DNA of 64,000 nt from Devosia beringensis (GTDB lineage Bacteria; Pseudomonadota; Alphaproteobacteria; Rhizobiales; Devosiaceae): the NCBI RefSeq assembly GCF_014926585.1, contig NZ_CP045422.1, positions 1,094,501 through 1,158,500 on the forward strand. The letters are read 5' to 3'. This document shows positions 28,979-37,738 of this stretch, piece after piece. Position 1 is the first letter of the stretch, and every line of letters begins with the position of its first letter. The translations under genes and the position numbers were made by a program. The notes under the pieces were generated by a model, which was given only the letters and a program-made list of their open reading frames with translations, searched no databases and was not told where the DNA came from.

Positions 28979-29962
28979 TCAGGGCGTGTCGTTGAGCGCG
29001 GGATAGATCAGCGCCGAGCACTGCCGGTTGCTGGCATCCAGAATGGTCTGCTGCTGCGCCGAAACCATGCCGGAATAGATGGCATCCCAGAGATCGTTTT
29101 GCTGCACGCCTTCAAGGCCACATTGGCAATAGGTGGTGCAGAGCGGCGCCGTGGTGCCACCGGCCTCGCAGGTGGATTGGCAGGAGGCGAGGAAATCGGT
29201 CTGCCGCATGGCGATCTGCGGCTGCAGCACGGCGGCGGCCGGATAGATCAGGCCGAGCAGGATGGGCTGGTGCAGCAGATAGATCAAAAGGCTCCAGCGC
29301 CCGAGTCCGGCCAGCAGGCGCGGCAGGCGACCGGTCGGGCAGATGGCTGCGAGGCGCGTTGCCACGGACGAGGCCAGGATCAGGCGCGTGGCGACAATGC
29401 CGATCAGCACGGCGGCCAGCCAGGGGAAGATGGGCACCAGGTCATTGGTGGGCGGGGGCACCTGCCAGAAGCCGATCCAGGAGTAGAGCTTCTCGTTGAA
29501 CAGGGCATTGGACAAGAAAAAAGGCAGGGCGATCATCGCCGCCGCGACCAGCCCCGTCAGCCAGAGCGGCACGAAGAGGAAGGGCAGCGCCAGAATGCTG
29601 AACAGCGCGATGGCGTGCAGCACGCCGAAATAGACAAAGCTGTCGGGGAAGACGAGGAAGGTGCCCAGGGTGATGGCCAGCGCGCCCAGCACGACAAAGC
29701 CGGTGCGGCGCCGGAAGGCACGCCAGCGGATGGTCTTGCCATGCCCCAGCACCAGGCCGACACCGACCAGAAACAGAAACACCGCCAGAATGGAGCGGGC
29801 GATCAGGACCCAGTTCGGATCACGGCCGACATCGGGAGCGATGAAGCGGAAATAGCTCAGGTCCCAGCACAGGTGATAGGCCACCATGGCAATGATGGCG
29901 ACGCCGCGGGCGATATCGACAATGGCAAAGCGCGGACGCGGGGCGACCGCAGGCGCGCTCAC
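28979..29962 (-). CDS. DUF1624 (heparan-alpha-glucosaminide N-acetyltransferase-like) membrane protein with Cys-rich tail
   Basis: 327 aa. Seven or so membrane helices follow the family start [25 protein letters not shown], with the conserved His in the first helix. This is the acyltransferase-like DUF1624 fold, probably transferring acyl groups to a sugar at the envelope. The last ~75 residues (254-327) are a soluble extension with six Cys, spaced CxxxC, CxxxCxC and a final C. If it is periplasmic, these could form disulfides or bind a metal. The ATG overlaps the recQ stop by 4 bp. Substrate unknown. Confidence 0.85.
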   Translation of the reverse strand: MSAPAVAPRPRFAIVDIARGVAIIAMVAYHLCWDLSYFRFIAPDVGRDPNWVLIARSILAVFLFLVGVGLVLGHGKTIRWRAFRRRTGFVVLGALAITLGTFLVFPDSFVYFGVLHAIALFSILALPFLFVPLWLTGLVAAAMIALPFFLSNALFNEKLYSWIGFWQVPPPTNDLVPIFPWLAAVLIGIVATRLILASSVATRLAAICPTGRLPRLLAGLGRWSLLIYLLHQPILLGLIYPAAAVLQPQIAMRQTDFLASCQSTCEAGGTTAPLCTTYCQCGLEGVQQNDLWDAIYSGMVSAQQQTILDASNRQCSALIYPALNDTP

Positions 29963-31812
29963 GCCGCCACCCGTGCCACCACGGCCAAAAAGTCATCGCC
30001 ATAGCGATCGAGCTTGGCCTGGCCGACGCCGGGCAGGTTGAGCATGTCGTGGGGATGCCGCGGCACGGCCAGCGCCATGGCGCGCAGGGTGGCGTCGTGG
30101 AAGATCACATAGGGCGGCACGCCCTGGGCCTTGGCGAGGCGCGTGCGTTCCTCGCGCAGCGCCTCGAACAGCGGCAGCGCATGGGGCGGTATGGTCGCTG
30201 CCCGCTCGAGCGAACGCCGCACATCGACCGATTTCTTGGGCCGGTCCTTGCGCAGGGTGACCTTGCGCTCGTGGCGGAACACGGCGCGGGCGCCCTCGCC
30301 CAGCGTCAGCGCGCCATGGGCGGCGTGATCGACAACGATCAAGCCCGAGGCGGTCAGCTGGCGCAGCACCGATTGCCAGCTGCGCGAGTCGAGATCGGCG
30401 CCCTGGCCGAACACGGCCTGCTTGTCATGGCCGAAGCGAGTGACCTTGTCGGTAGCCTTGCCCATCAGCACGTCGATGACATGGGCCCCGCCGAAGCGCA
30501 TGCCGGTGCGGTAGATGGCGGCCAGTGCCTTGATGGCCGCCTCGGTGCCGTCCCAAGTTTCGACCGGGGAGCGACAGGTATCGCAATTGCCGCACTGGCC
30601 GGGATGGGCCTCGCCGAAATGGCTCAGGATCGCCTGGCGGCGGCAGTCGGCGGTTTCGCAGACGCCGAGCAGGGCATTGAGCTTGCCGTGTTCGAGCCGC
30701 TTGATCTCGTCGGGGGCATTGCCCTCGTCGATCATGCGGCGGCGCTGCACTACATCGGCCATGCCATAGCTCATCCAGGCGTCGGCGGGCTGTCCATCGC
30801 GGCCGGCGCGGCCGGTTTCCTGGTAATAGGCCTCGATCGAGGACGGCAGGTCCATATGCGCGACATAGCGCACGTCAGGCTTGTCGATGCCCATGCCGAA
30901 GGCCACGGTGGCGACGATGCAGATGTTTTCTTCCTTGAGGAAGGCATCCTGATTGGCATTGCGGCGCTCGGCGCTGAGGCCGGCATGATAGGGCAGAGCC
31001 GGAATGCCCTTGCCCGACAGCCATTCGGCCGTGTCCTCGACCTTGGCGCGGCTGAGGCAATAGACAATGCCCGAGCTGCCCTTGTGCGCGGCGAGAAAAG
31101 CCAGCAGCTGGTCGCGAGCCTTGTCGCGCTCGACGATGGAATAGGAAATATTGGGGCGGTCGAAGCTGGTGGTGAAGACCTCGGCCGTTTCGAGCCCGAG
31201 CCGCTCGATGATGTCCTCGCGCGTCGTCGGATCGGCCGTGGCAGTCAGGGCAATCCGCGGCACGCCGGGGAACAGCTCGGTCAGCCGGGTCAGTTCACGA
31301 TATTCCGGGCGGAAATCGTGGCCCCACTGGCTGACGCAATGGGCCTCGTCGATGGCAAAGAGGGCAATGTCGATGCCCGACAGCATATTGGCAAAGCCCG
31401 GCGTCGCCACCCGTTCGGGCGCCACATAGAGCAGGTCGAGCTCGCCACGCCGCAACTGGCTGCGCACTTCCGCTGATTCTTCTGGCGTGAGCGACGAGTT
31501 CAGCGCCGCCGCCGCAACGCCCGCCTGGCGCAGCGCCTCGACCTGGTCGCGCATCAACGCGATCAGCGGCGAGATGACGATGCCGACGCCGGGGCGGCAG
31601 ATGGCGGGGATCTGGTAGCACATCGACTTGCCAGCGCCGGTGGGGAACAGCACCACCGCATCGCCGCCATGGACGACGTGATTGACGACGTCGGCCTGCA
31701 GGCCGCGGAAGCTCTTGTGACCGAAAACGTCGCGCAGGACCGCAAGCGGGTCACGCGGCATGGCCGCTTGTCCCGCGCCGAACAGATCGATACCCGATTC
31801 AAGTGCGCTCAC
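29959..31812 (-). CDS. recQ: ATP-dependent DNA helicase RecQ
   Basis: 617 aa, full RecQ architecture. Helicase motifs: [14 protein letters not shown] (I), DEAHC (II), LTATA (III), and motif [12 protein letters not shown]. Next come the zinc-binding RQC domain ([19 protein letters not shown]), a winged helix, and an HRDC domain at the C-terminus ([13 protein letters not shown]). The start at 31812 is a GTG with AAGGGCGGG just upstream; an ATG 17 codons later also fits the family. RecQ unwinds recombination and fork-repair intermediates. Confidence 0.97.
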   Translation of the reverse strand: MSALESGIDLFGAGQAAMPRDPLAVLRDVFGHKSFRGLQADVVNHVVHGGDAVVLFPTGAGKSMCYQIPAICRPGVGIVISPLIALMRDQVEALRQAGVAAAALNSSLTPEESAEVRSQLRRGELDLLYVAPERVATPGFANMLSGIDIALFAIDEAHCVSQWGHDFRPEYRELTRLTELFPGVPRIALTATADPTTREDIIERLGLETAEVFTTSFDRPNISYSIVERDKARDQLLAFLAAHKGSSGIVYCLSRAKVEDTAEWLSGKGIPALPYHAGLSAERRNANQDAFLKEENICIVATVAFGMGIDKPDVRYVAHMDLPSSIEAYYQETGRAGRDGQPADAWMSYGMADVVQRRRMIDEGNAPDEIKRLEHGKLNALLGVCETADCRRQAILSHFGEAHPGQCGNCDTCRSPVETWDGTEAAIKALAAIYRTGMRFGGAHVIDVLMGKATDKVTRFGHDKQAVFGQGADLDSRSWQSVLRQLTASGLIVVDHAAHGALTLGEGARAVFRHERKVTLRKDRPKKSVDVRRSLERAATIPPHALPLFEALREERTRLAKAQGVPPYVIFHDATLRAMALAVPRHPHDMLNLPGVGQAKLDRYGDDFLAVVARVAA

Positions 31813-31871
31813 CCCGCCCTTGAATCACGGGACGGGGTCAGCCGCAAGGCAGCACAGGTCAACGTGACCTG

Positions 31872-32741
31872 CTATCCACCGACGATCTCGCCGCCATTGG
31901 GATGCAGCACCTGGCCGGTCAGATAGGAACTCTCGTCGCAGGCCAGAAACAGATGGCAGGTGGCCACTTCATTGGGCTGGCCGGGCCGTTTCATCGGCTT
32001 GTCGGCGCCAAAGCTGGCGACCTTTTCGGCGTCGAAGGTCGCCGGAATCAGCGGCGTCCAGATCGGCCCGGGTGCCACCGCGTTGACGCGGATGCCCTTG
32101 TCGACAAGGTTGGCCGAAAGGGCGCGCGTGAAGGCGACGATGGCGCCCTTGGTGGCCGAATAGTCCAGCAGAGTGGCCGAGCCACGATAGGCAGTGACCG
32201 AGGTGGTGTTGACGATGGTCGCGCCCGCGCGGAGGAACGGCACGGCCGCCTGCGTCATGTAGAAATAGCCATAGATATTGGTCTGGAAGGTGCGCTGCAG
32301 CTGGTGCGGCGAGATATCGGTGATCTCGTCCTGCGGGTGCTGTTCGACGGCATTGTTGACCAGCACATCGAGCCGGCCGAATTCCTCGATGACCTTGCCG
32401 ACGACATTGTCACAGAAGGTCTGTTCGCCGATATCGCCGCGGATCAGCAGCGGATCCTTGCCCTCGGCCCGGACGGCCTCGGCGGTGATCTTGGCGTCCT
32501 CGGTCTCGTTGAGATAGATCAGCGCCACCTCGGCGCCCTCGCGGGCGAACAGCACGGCGCAGGCCCGGCCGATACCGCTATCGCCGCCGGTAATGATGGC
32601 GACCTTGCCCTCTAGCCGGCCATTGCCGGGGAATTTGGGCGTGAATTCGGGCTTGGGGTGCATCTGCGTCTCAAGACCGGGCTGCTGGTCCTGCTGCTGC
32701 GGCGGATTGATGGCTTCAGCGGTAGTGTCACCCTGGGACAT
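31872..32741 (-). CDS. SDR-family oxidoreductase (YghA/YhdF-like)
   Basis: 289 aa. A Gln/Pro-rich N-terminal extension (about 45 residues, LETQMHPKPEFTPKFPGNGR) precedes the Rossmann domain GKVAIITGGDSGIGRACA, NNAVEQHP and the catalytic YSATKGA. This extended layout is typical of the YghA/YhdF general stress SDR group. The ATG at 32741 follows AGGAA by about 8 bases. An aldehyde or stress role is inferred from the subgroup. Confidence 0.9.
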   Translation of the reverse strand: MSQGDTTAEAINPPQQQDQQPGLETQMHPKPEFTPKFPGNGRLEGKVAIITGGDSGIGRACAVLFAREGAEVALIYLNETEDAKITAEAVRAEGKDPLLIRGDIGEQTFCDNVVGKVIEEFGRLDVLVNNAVEQHPQDEITDISPHQLQRTFQTNIYGYFYMTQAAVPFLRAGATIVNTTSVTAYRGSATLLDYSATKGAIVAFTRALSANLVDKGIRVNAVAPGPIWTPLIPATFDAEKVASFGADKPMKRPGQPNEVATCHLFLACDESSYLTGQVLHPNGGEIVGG

Positions 32742-33038
32742 GATCGCATTCCTTGATGTGGTCGAGGCCGGAACGGGCGGGATAAGGGCTCGGCTGCCGT
32801 TTCGTTGGCCAGACTGGGAAACCGGAAAAACCCGTCTGTTCCCTCTGCCGCCATGTCCGGTTGACGCGTTCCGGCCTCGGGGACCAAAAGCGCCAGAACC
32901 CGATTTTGGTTCCGTCACGACTGGCCGGCGGTCATCACGTCTTTCTTGCGGCGCTGCAGGCTCTTGGCGTGCGGGCAGCCGCCCCCACGGCGCCATCCAT
33001 ACGGGACCGGCACGCACGGGTGTCGATCGCCGGGACGC
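32742..33038. other. Intergenic region without an identified gene
   Basis: About 300 bp between the YghA-like SDR and the DNA glycosylase, both on the minus strand. Open frames here lack ribosome sites and protein-like composition. It presumably carries the SDR promoter and the end of the glycosylase transcript. I see no convincing hairpin or promoter pair. Confidence 0.5.
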
Positions 33039-33593
33039 TTAGCGCAGAGGCTTGCTGAGGAAGGGCGAGCCCTGCCGGACAAAGCGCCAGGGTGTATCGA
33101 CACCCTTGGTAATGCCGATACGCGGGCCGGTAGCCACCGCAGGAGCCTCGGGGCTTGGGATGAGGCCAAACGGCTCGGCATCGAGTGGCAGTCCATCATG
33201 CGCGCGGGTGATGGACAGCGCCTGGCAAAGCTTGCCCGGTCCTGAGCAGAGCTGGCGGGGCGTGAGGCCACCGCGGCGTTGCTGCATCAGCTCCAGGCCA
33301 TGCAACGGCTCCAGCGCCCGGATCAGAACGGCGCTGCCGGGCTGGCAGACAAAGTTGAGGCACCAGTGGACGCCGTAGATCTTGTAGACATAGGCATGGC
33401 CGGGTGGCCCGAACATGGCGGCATTGCGCGGCGTCGGCCCTTTGAAGCTGTGCGAGGCCGGATCGGCCTGGTCATAGGCCTCCACCTCGACCAGCACCCC
33501 GCCCACGCCATCGACCAGTAGCGTCACGCCGATCAGATCAGGCGCGACGATGTCGGCGGGTCGGTCAAAGAAGGCGGGGGTGATGTGCGGCAT
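33039..33593 (-). CDS. DNA-3-methyladenine glycosylase (AAG/MPG family)
   Basis: 184 aa of the eukaryote-type AAG fold. The active-site Glu is in [16 protein letters not shown]. Other conserved blocks are [19 protein letters not shown] and [12 protein letters not shown]. It removes 3-methyladenine and other alkylated or deaminated purines from DNA, leaving abasic sites. The final residues are ordinary for the family. The gene stands alone. Confidence 0.94.
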   Translation of the reverse strand: MPHITPAFFDRPADIVAPDLIGVTLLVDGVGGVLVEVEAYDQADPASHSFKGPTPRNAAMFGPPGHAYVYKIYGVHWCLNFVCQPGSAVLIRALEPLHGLELMQQRRGGLTPRQLCSGPGKLCQALSITRAHDGLPLDAEPFGLIPSPEAPAVATGPRIGITKGVDTPWRFVRQGSPFLSKPLR

Positions 33594-33666
33594 CAGCAGG
33601 CCTCAATGCGGCGGCGCTGCCAAGCCCGCATCAGCGTGCAGCGCGGGCTCCCGTAAGCGGGTCGCC

Positions 33667-34728
33667 TCACCCCACCCTGCCCCGCGCGTCGACGCGGACG
33701 GTCTCGACGACGTCGTCACCCGAAATCAGCGTCACCGTGTCGAACAGGTTGGATACCACGCAGGCATGGTTGGGGATGATGCGCAGCTGTTCGCCGATGG
33801 CCGGCTTGGTGGCACAGTTCGTCAGGTCGATGGTGCCATGCTCCTCGCTCAGCCCGACGATCTCGGCGCCGGGATAGGCCTCGATCAGGCCGAAGCCGGC
33901 CATGCCCAGCGTGTCGCTGGTCAGCGCCTTGGAGCCGGCATCGATGATGGCGCGGTTCTCGGTGGGGCGGCTGACCACAGTGGCCAAGACGGTCAGGGCG
34001 CAATCCTCGAAACCGCCGACGCCTTTGGCGACCTGGAAGCGGTCGAGATAGATATAGGTGCCGGGGCGGTGCTCGGTCGCCGCCGTCACCTCATGGGCGC
34101 GCCACAGGTCGGGCGTGCCGCCATTGGAGATGATGGCGGGCGGCAGGCCGGCCTCGATCAGGGCCTGCTTGGCACTGCCCAGCCAGGCCGCATTGGTCTC
34201 GACATGGCCGGCGGCCGGATAGGTCATCAGCCCACCAAATTCGAGACCGGGTGCGGCCGCGATCAGCTGGGCGAGCGTGACGGCGTCGCCTGGGCTCTGC
34301 ACGCCGCAGCGCCCCATGCCGGTATCGCATTCAACCAGGACGGTCAGCGGCCCGACGGCATCGGCGAAGGTTACCGACAGACCGGCGACGGTTTCGGCGC
34401 TGTCGGCGGTCACCGTGATATGCACGCGCTCGCTCAGCGCCCGCAGGCGCGCCAGCTTGGCGGCGCCCAGGATATTGTAGGGCAGGAAAATCTCGGTAAT
34501 GCCGGCATCGGCCATCACCTCGGCCTCGCCCAGCTTCTGCACGGTGATGCCGACGGCACCCAGTTCCATGGCCCGGCGGGCAAAGCGCGGCAGCTTGTGG
34601 GTCTTGATATGGGGCCGCAGCTTAAGCTCATGGCTGTCGGCATAGTCCTGCACGCGCTTGAGATTGGCCTCGACGCGATCGATATCGATCAACACGGCCG
34701 GGGTATCGAGTTCGGAAAAACGGGTCAT
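33667..34728 (-). CDS. DSD1/D-threonine-aldolase-family PLP enzyme
   Basis: 353 aa with an alanine-racemase-fold N-terminal barrel. The PLP Lys is K42 in RPHIKTHK. The C-terminal metal pair is H321-x-C323 (PNHAC). From memory, His-x-Cys is the zinc pair of D-serine dehydratase (DSD1 type), while well-studied D-threonine aldolases use His-x-Asp, so a D-serine dehydratase-like lyase is slightly favoured. It overlaps the SDR upstream by 4 bp, in an operon with RidA, which clears reactive enamines/imines from PLP lyases. D-3-hydroxyamino acids are the probable substrates. Confidence 0.85.
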   Translation of the reverse strand: MTRFSELDTPAVLIDIDRVEANLKRVQDYADSHELKLRPHIKTHKLPRFARRAMELGAVGITVQKLGEAEVMADAGITEIFLPYNILGAAKLARLRALSERVHITVTADSAETVAGLSVTFADAVGPLTVLVECDTGMGRCGVQSPGDAVTLAQLIAAAPGLEFGGLMTYPAAGHVETNAAWLGSAKQALIEAGLPPAIISNGGTPDLWRAHEVTAATEHRPGTYIYLDRFQVAKGVGGFEDCALTVLATVVSRPTENRAIIDAGSKALTSDTLGMAGFGLIEAYPGAEIVGLSEEHGTIDLTNCATKPAIGEQLRIIPNHACVVSNLFDTVTLISGDDVVETVRVDARGRVG

Positions 34729-35501
34729 TTGCCCCTCAGGACGTCATCGACGAAAACCAGGTTGCCGGCGGTAAGCCCGGCATCAACCGGCAGCACGGTG
34801 CCGGTAATGCCAGAAGCTGCTTCGCAGGCGAAGAAGACGGCCGCATTGGCCACCTCGACCGGCAGCACCATGCGGCCGAGCGGATAGTGCGGCAAGACAT
34901 TGTCCAGCAAAGTCGGATCGGCGGCCAGGCGATGGTCCCATGCCGGCGTGCGCACCGAGCCAGGGCAGATCACATTGGCCCGGACCCCCTGCCCGCCCCG
35001 CTCGACGGCGATGGCCTTGGCATAGGCGACGAGCCCCGCCTTGGCGGCGGAATAGGCCGGGTTGCCATAGTGGCCCAGGGCATTGACCGAGGAGATGAAG
35101 ACCAGGCTGCCCGAGCCGCGCGCCGCCATGGCGGCGACAATGGGATCGGTCATGGCATAGGCGCCACTCAGGTTGATGCCCAATTCGCTCGCCCAGACAT
35201 CGTCATCGAGCTGGTCGAGCGTTTCGGCGCGGGTAAAACCGGCATTGGACACCACCGCGTCGGGGGCGCCATGGTCGGCCAGATAGCGCTCCACGGCGGC
35301 CCGCGTGCCCTTGGCATCGGCCTGGTCGAACAGCACCGTGCCGACGAGATCGAGGCCCGCCAGCATGCCTGCCTCGCGATCGGCGCCGACCACCTTGGCC
35401 CCCGCCGCCACGAAGTTGCGGACCAGCGCCTGGCCGATGCCACCGCCGGCGCCGCTGATCAGCACAGTCTTGCCGTCGAGGCGGAAAACGGAATTGGTCA
35501 T
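34725..35501 (-). CDS. SDR-family oxidoreductase
   Basis: 258 aa classical SDR: SGAGGGIGQALVRN, SNAGFTRAE, catalytic Ser (ISSVNALG) and YSAAK. It has the usual C-terminal PVEVANAAVFFACEAAS block. It sits between the RidA gene (13 bp gap) and the PLP enzyme gene (4-bp overlap), so it probably oxidises or reduces the beta-hydroxy group of the same substrate. Substrate unknown. Confidence 0.9.
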   Translation of the reverse strand: MTNSVFRLDGKTVLISGAGGGIGQALVRNFVAAGAKVVGADREAGMLAGLDLVGTVLFDQADAKGTRAAVERYLADHGAPDAVVSNAGFTRAETLDQLDDDVWASELGINLSGAYAMTDPIVAAMAARGSGSLVFISSVNALGHYGNPAYSAAKAGLVAYAKAIAVERGGQGVRANVICPGSVRTPAWDHRLAADPTLLDNVLPHYPLGRMVLPVEVANAAVFFACEAASGITGTVLPVDAGLTAGNLVFVDDVLRGK

Positions 35502-35514
35502 TGCCGGCCTTTCC

Positions 35515-35898
35515 TCAGGGCTTCTTGTAGGCGACGCAGTCGATCTCGACCTTGCAGTCGACCATCATATGGCTCTGCACGCAGGCGCGCGCCGGCGGGT
35601 GCTCGCCGAAATAGCTCTTGTAGACGCCATTGAAACTCCAGAAGTCGCGTGGATCATCGAGCCAGACGCCGCAACGCACCACATCTTCGAGCCCATAGCC
35701 AGCCTCGGTCAGGATGGCGATGACGTTCTGGATGGTCAGATGGGTTTCCTCGACAATGCCGCCGCGGACGATCTCGCCATCCTTCATGGCCACTTGGCCG
35801 GACACATAGAGCCAGCCATCGGCCTGGACGGCGCGGGCGAAGGGCAGGTTCTGGCCACCGGCCCCGGACTTTTCGGCGCCATAACGGATGATCGACAT
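35515..35898 (-). CDS. RidA-family (YjgF/YER057c) deaminase
   Basis: 127 aa. Family features: GWLYVSGQVAMKDGE, the TIQNVIAIL helix, RACVQSHMMVDCKVEIDCVAY; the conserved Arg that binds the carboxylate is in ARACV. RidA proteins hydrolyse 2-aminoacrylate-type enamines formed by PLP-dependent dehydratases. The ATG at 35898 has AGGAG 7 bases upstream. It is first in the RidA/SDR/PLP-enzyme operon and divergent from the M81 peptidase gene. Confidence 0.92.
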   Translation of the reverse strand: MSIIRYGAEKSGAGGQNLPFARAVQADGWLYVSGQVAMKDGEIVRGGIVEETHLTIQNVIAILTEAGYGLEDVVRCGVWLDDPRDFWSFNGVYKSYFGEHPPARACVQSHMMVDCKVEIDCVAYKKP

Positions 35899-36009
35899 GA
35901 GGGTCTCCTGAGCAGGTTTCTGAAAGCCAGTTTCGTTATCCGGCAGCATAGCTGGCCAAAATCGGCATTTCACCGAGAATGTGCCGACAAACATGTAAAT
36001 TTCTTACGT

Positions 36010-36035
36010 GATAGCGCTGTGTTGCCTATGCTATC
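36010..36035. promoter_or_regulatory. Inverted repeat in divergent promoter region
   Basis: GATAGC (36010-36015) and GCTATC (36030-36035) form an inverted repeat with a 14-bp spacer, between the RidA gene and the M81 gene. The second arm overlaps a possible -10 (TATGCT) facing the M81 gene. It may be an operator serving both transcripts; evidence is symmetry and location only. Confidence 0.35.
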
Positions 36036-36091
36036 GTGCAGCAAGCCCTTCTTGCGGCCAAGCCCCTCTTGCCCTCAATGCGAGTTTCCAC

Positions 36092-37549
36092 GTGCGCGTC
36101 TTTACCGCTGCCCTGGCCACCGAAACCAATACCTTTTCGCCCATCGCCATCGATCGACGGGCCTTCGAGGCCTCGCTCTATTCCGGACCCGGCGAGCATC
36201 CGGCCACGCCCACCCTGTGCACGGCGCCGATTACCGTGGGGCGCGAGGTCTGCGCCCGTGAAGGCTGGACGCTGATCGAGGGCAGCGCCAGCTGGGCGGA
36301 TCCCGCTGGCCTGATCGCGCGCGGCACCTATGAGGAACTGCGCGACGAGATCCTGGGCCAGCTGCAGGCGGCGCTGCCGGTGGATGGCGTGGTGCTGGGC
36401 CTGCATGGCGCGATGGTGGCGCAGGGCTATGACGATCCCGAAGGCGACCTGCTGACGCGGGTGCGCCAGATCGTCGGCCCGGATGTGCTGGTCTGCGCCG
36501 AGCTCGACCCGCATAGCCACCTGACTGCGAAGCGCGTTGCCGCCGCCAATTTCTTCGTCGTTTTCAAGGAATTCCCGCATACAGATTTCGTCGACCGCGC
36601 CCGCGATCTCTGGGGCATCGCGGTGCGGACGCTCAAGGGCGAGATCACCCCGGTGATGAGCGTCTTCGACTGCCGGATGATCGACATTTTCCCCACCTCC
36701 AAGCAGCCGATGCGCGGCTTTGTCGACCGGCTCTATGCGCTGGAAAAGTCCGAACCTGGCGTGCTGTCGCTCTCGGTCATCCACGGCTTCATGGCCGGCG
36801 ACGTGCCGGAAATGGGGACCAAGGTCATCGCCGTGACCGATGGCGATGCTGCGGCGGGCGCGGCACTGGCCGAGCGGCTGGGGCGGGAACTGTTTGCCAT
36901 GCGCGGCACCTTCATGGTTGCCCAGGTTGACGAGAAGGCCGCGGTCGATGCGGCCGTTGCAGCGCCGGTCGGCCCGGTGGTGATTGCCGATGTCTGGGAC
37001 AATCCGGGTGGCGGTACGGCCGGCGATGCCACGGTCATTCTCGCCGAGCTGATCGCCCGGGGGATCACTGACGTGGCCGTAGGGACGATCTGGGATCCGA
37101 TCGCGGTGCAGATCTGCATGGCCGCCGGCGAGGGCGCCGTCATCCCGCTGCGCTTCGGTGCCAAATCGGCGCCACATACGGGTAACCCAATTGACCAAAC
37201 GGTGACGGTCAATCGAATCGTCTGCGACGCGCAGATGCGCTTTGGCGAGAGCTATGCCCCCTTCGGCGACGCGGCGTGGATAAGCTTTGCCGGCATCGAC
37301 GTTATCCTCAACTCTACGAGGGCACAAAGCTTTGATCCATCGCTGTTTTCGGCGCTGGGAATCGACCCGAAAACGCGGAAAATCCTGCTGATCAAGTCAA
37401 CCAACCACTTCTATGACAGCTTCTCCAAGATCGCTGCGGAGATCATCTATTGCGCGGCGGGAAAGCCCTATCCCAACACGCCGAAAACCACGCCCTATCG
37501 CAAGGCGCGGCGCGATATCTGGCCGATGGTGGAAAATCCTTGGGGGTAG
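36092..37549 (+). CDS. M81-family (MlrC-like) metallopeptidase
   Basis: 485 aa. The start is taken as the GTG at 36092 because the product then begins VRVFTAALATETNTFSP, the family N-terminus; no strong Shine-Dalgarno is seen. Conserved blocks: LHGAMVAQGYDDPEGDLL, LDPHSHLT, PHTDFVDRA, and DNPGGGTAGDAT in the C-terminal half. MlrC is a zinc peptidase that finishes microcystin breakdown, but M81 relatives are widespread and most substrates are unknown. Its position opposite a D-amino-acid type PLP enzyme operon suggests a small peptide or amide containing unusual residues. Confidence 0.9.
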   Translation: MRVFTAALATETNTFSPIAIDRRAFEASLYSGPGEHPATPTLCTAPITVGREVCAREGWTLIEGSASWADPAGLIARGTYEELRDEILGQLQAALPVDGVVLGLHGAMVAQGYDDPEGDLLTRVRQIVGPDVLVCAELDPHSHLTAKRVAAANFFVVFKEFPHTDFVDRARDLWGIAVRTLKGEITPVMSVFDCRMIDIFPTSKQPMRGFVDRLYALEKSEPGVLSLSVIHGFMAGDVPEMGTKVIAVTDGDAAAGAALAERLGRELFAMRGTFMVAQVDEKAAVDAAVAAPVGPVVIADVWDNPGGGTAGDATVILAELIARGITDVAVGTIWDPIAVQICMAAGEGAVIPLRFGAKSAPHTGNPIDQTVTVNRIVCDAQMRFGESYAPFGDAAWISFAGIDVILNSTRAQSFDPSLFSALGIDPKTRKILLIKSTNHFYDSFSKIAAEIIYCAAGKPYPNTPKTTPYRKARRDIWPMVENPWG

Positions 37550-37550
37550 G

Positions 37551-37712
37551 CCTCCTCTCCCGTTTACGGGAGAGGGGGACCACGCGAAGCGTGGTGGAGA
37601 GGGGCGCCACACGCACCTATCTATAGTGCGGTTGGGCAGTGCTCATTCGCCCCATCGCGGGTGTGGCTCCCCCCTCCACCGCCTAATGGCGGTCCCCCTC
37701 CCCCGCGGGCGT
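37551..37712. repeat. Mosaic inverted repeat, probable bidirectional terminator
   Basis: The gap between two convergent genes holds three hairpins: CCTCTCCCGT/ACGGGAGAGG at 37554-37575, ACCACGC-GAA-GCGTGGT at 37579-37595 and ACCGCC-TAAT-GGCGGT at 37678-37693. The second and third lie in copies of one module, AGGGGGACC-stem-GGTGGAG followed by a G-run, placed head-to-head, so the element as a whole is roughly palindromic. This looks like a dispersed intergenic mosaic element of alphaproteobacteria. Here it sits where transcripts from both sides must end. Confidence 0.75.
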
Positions 37713-37738
37713 GGGAGGCTGAGCTCCGTGCAAGCGCC

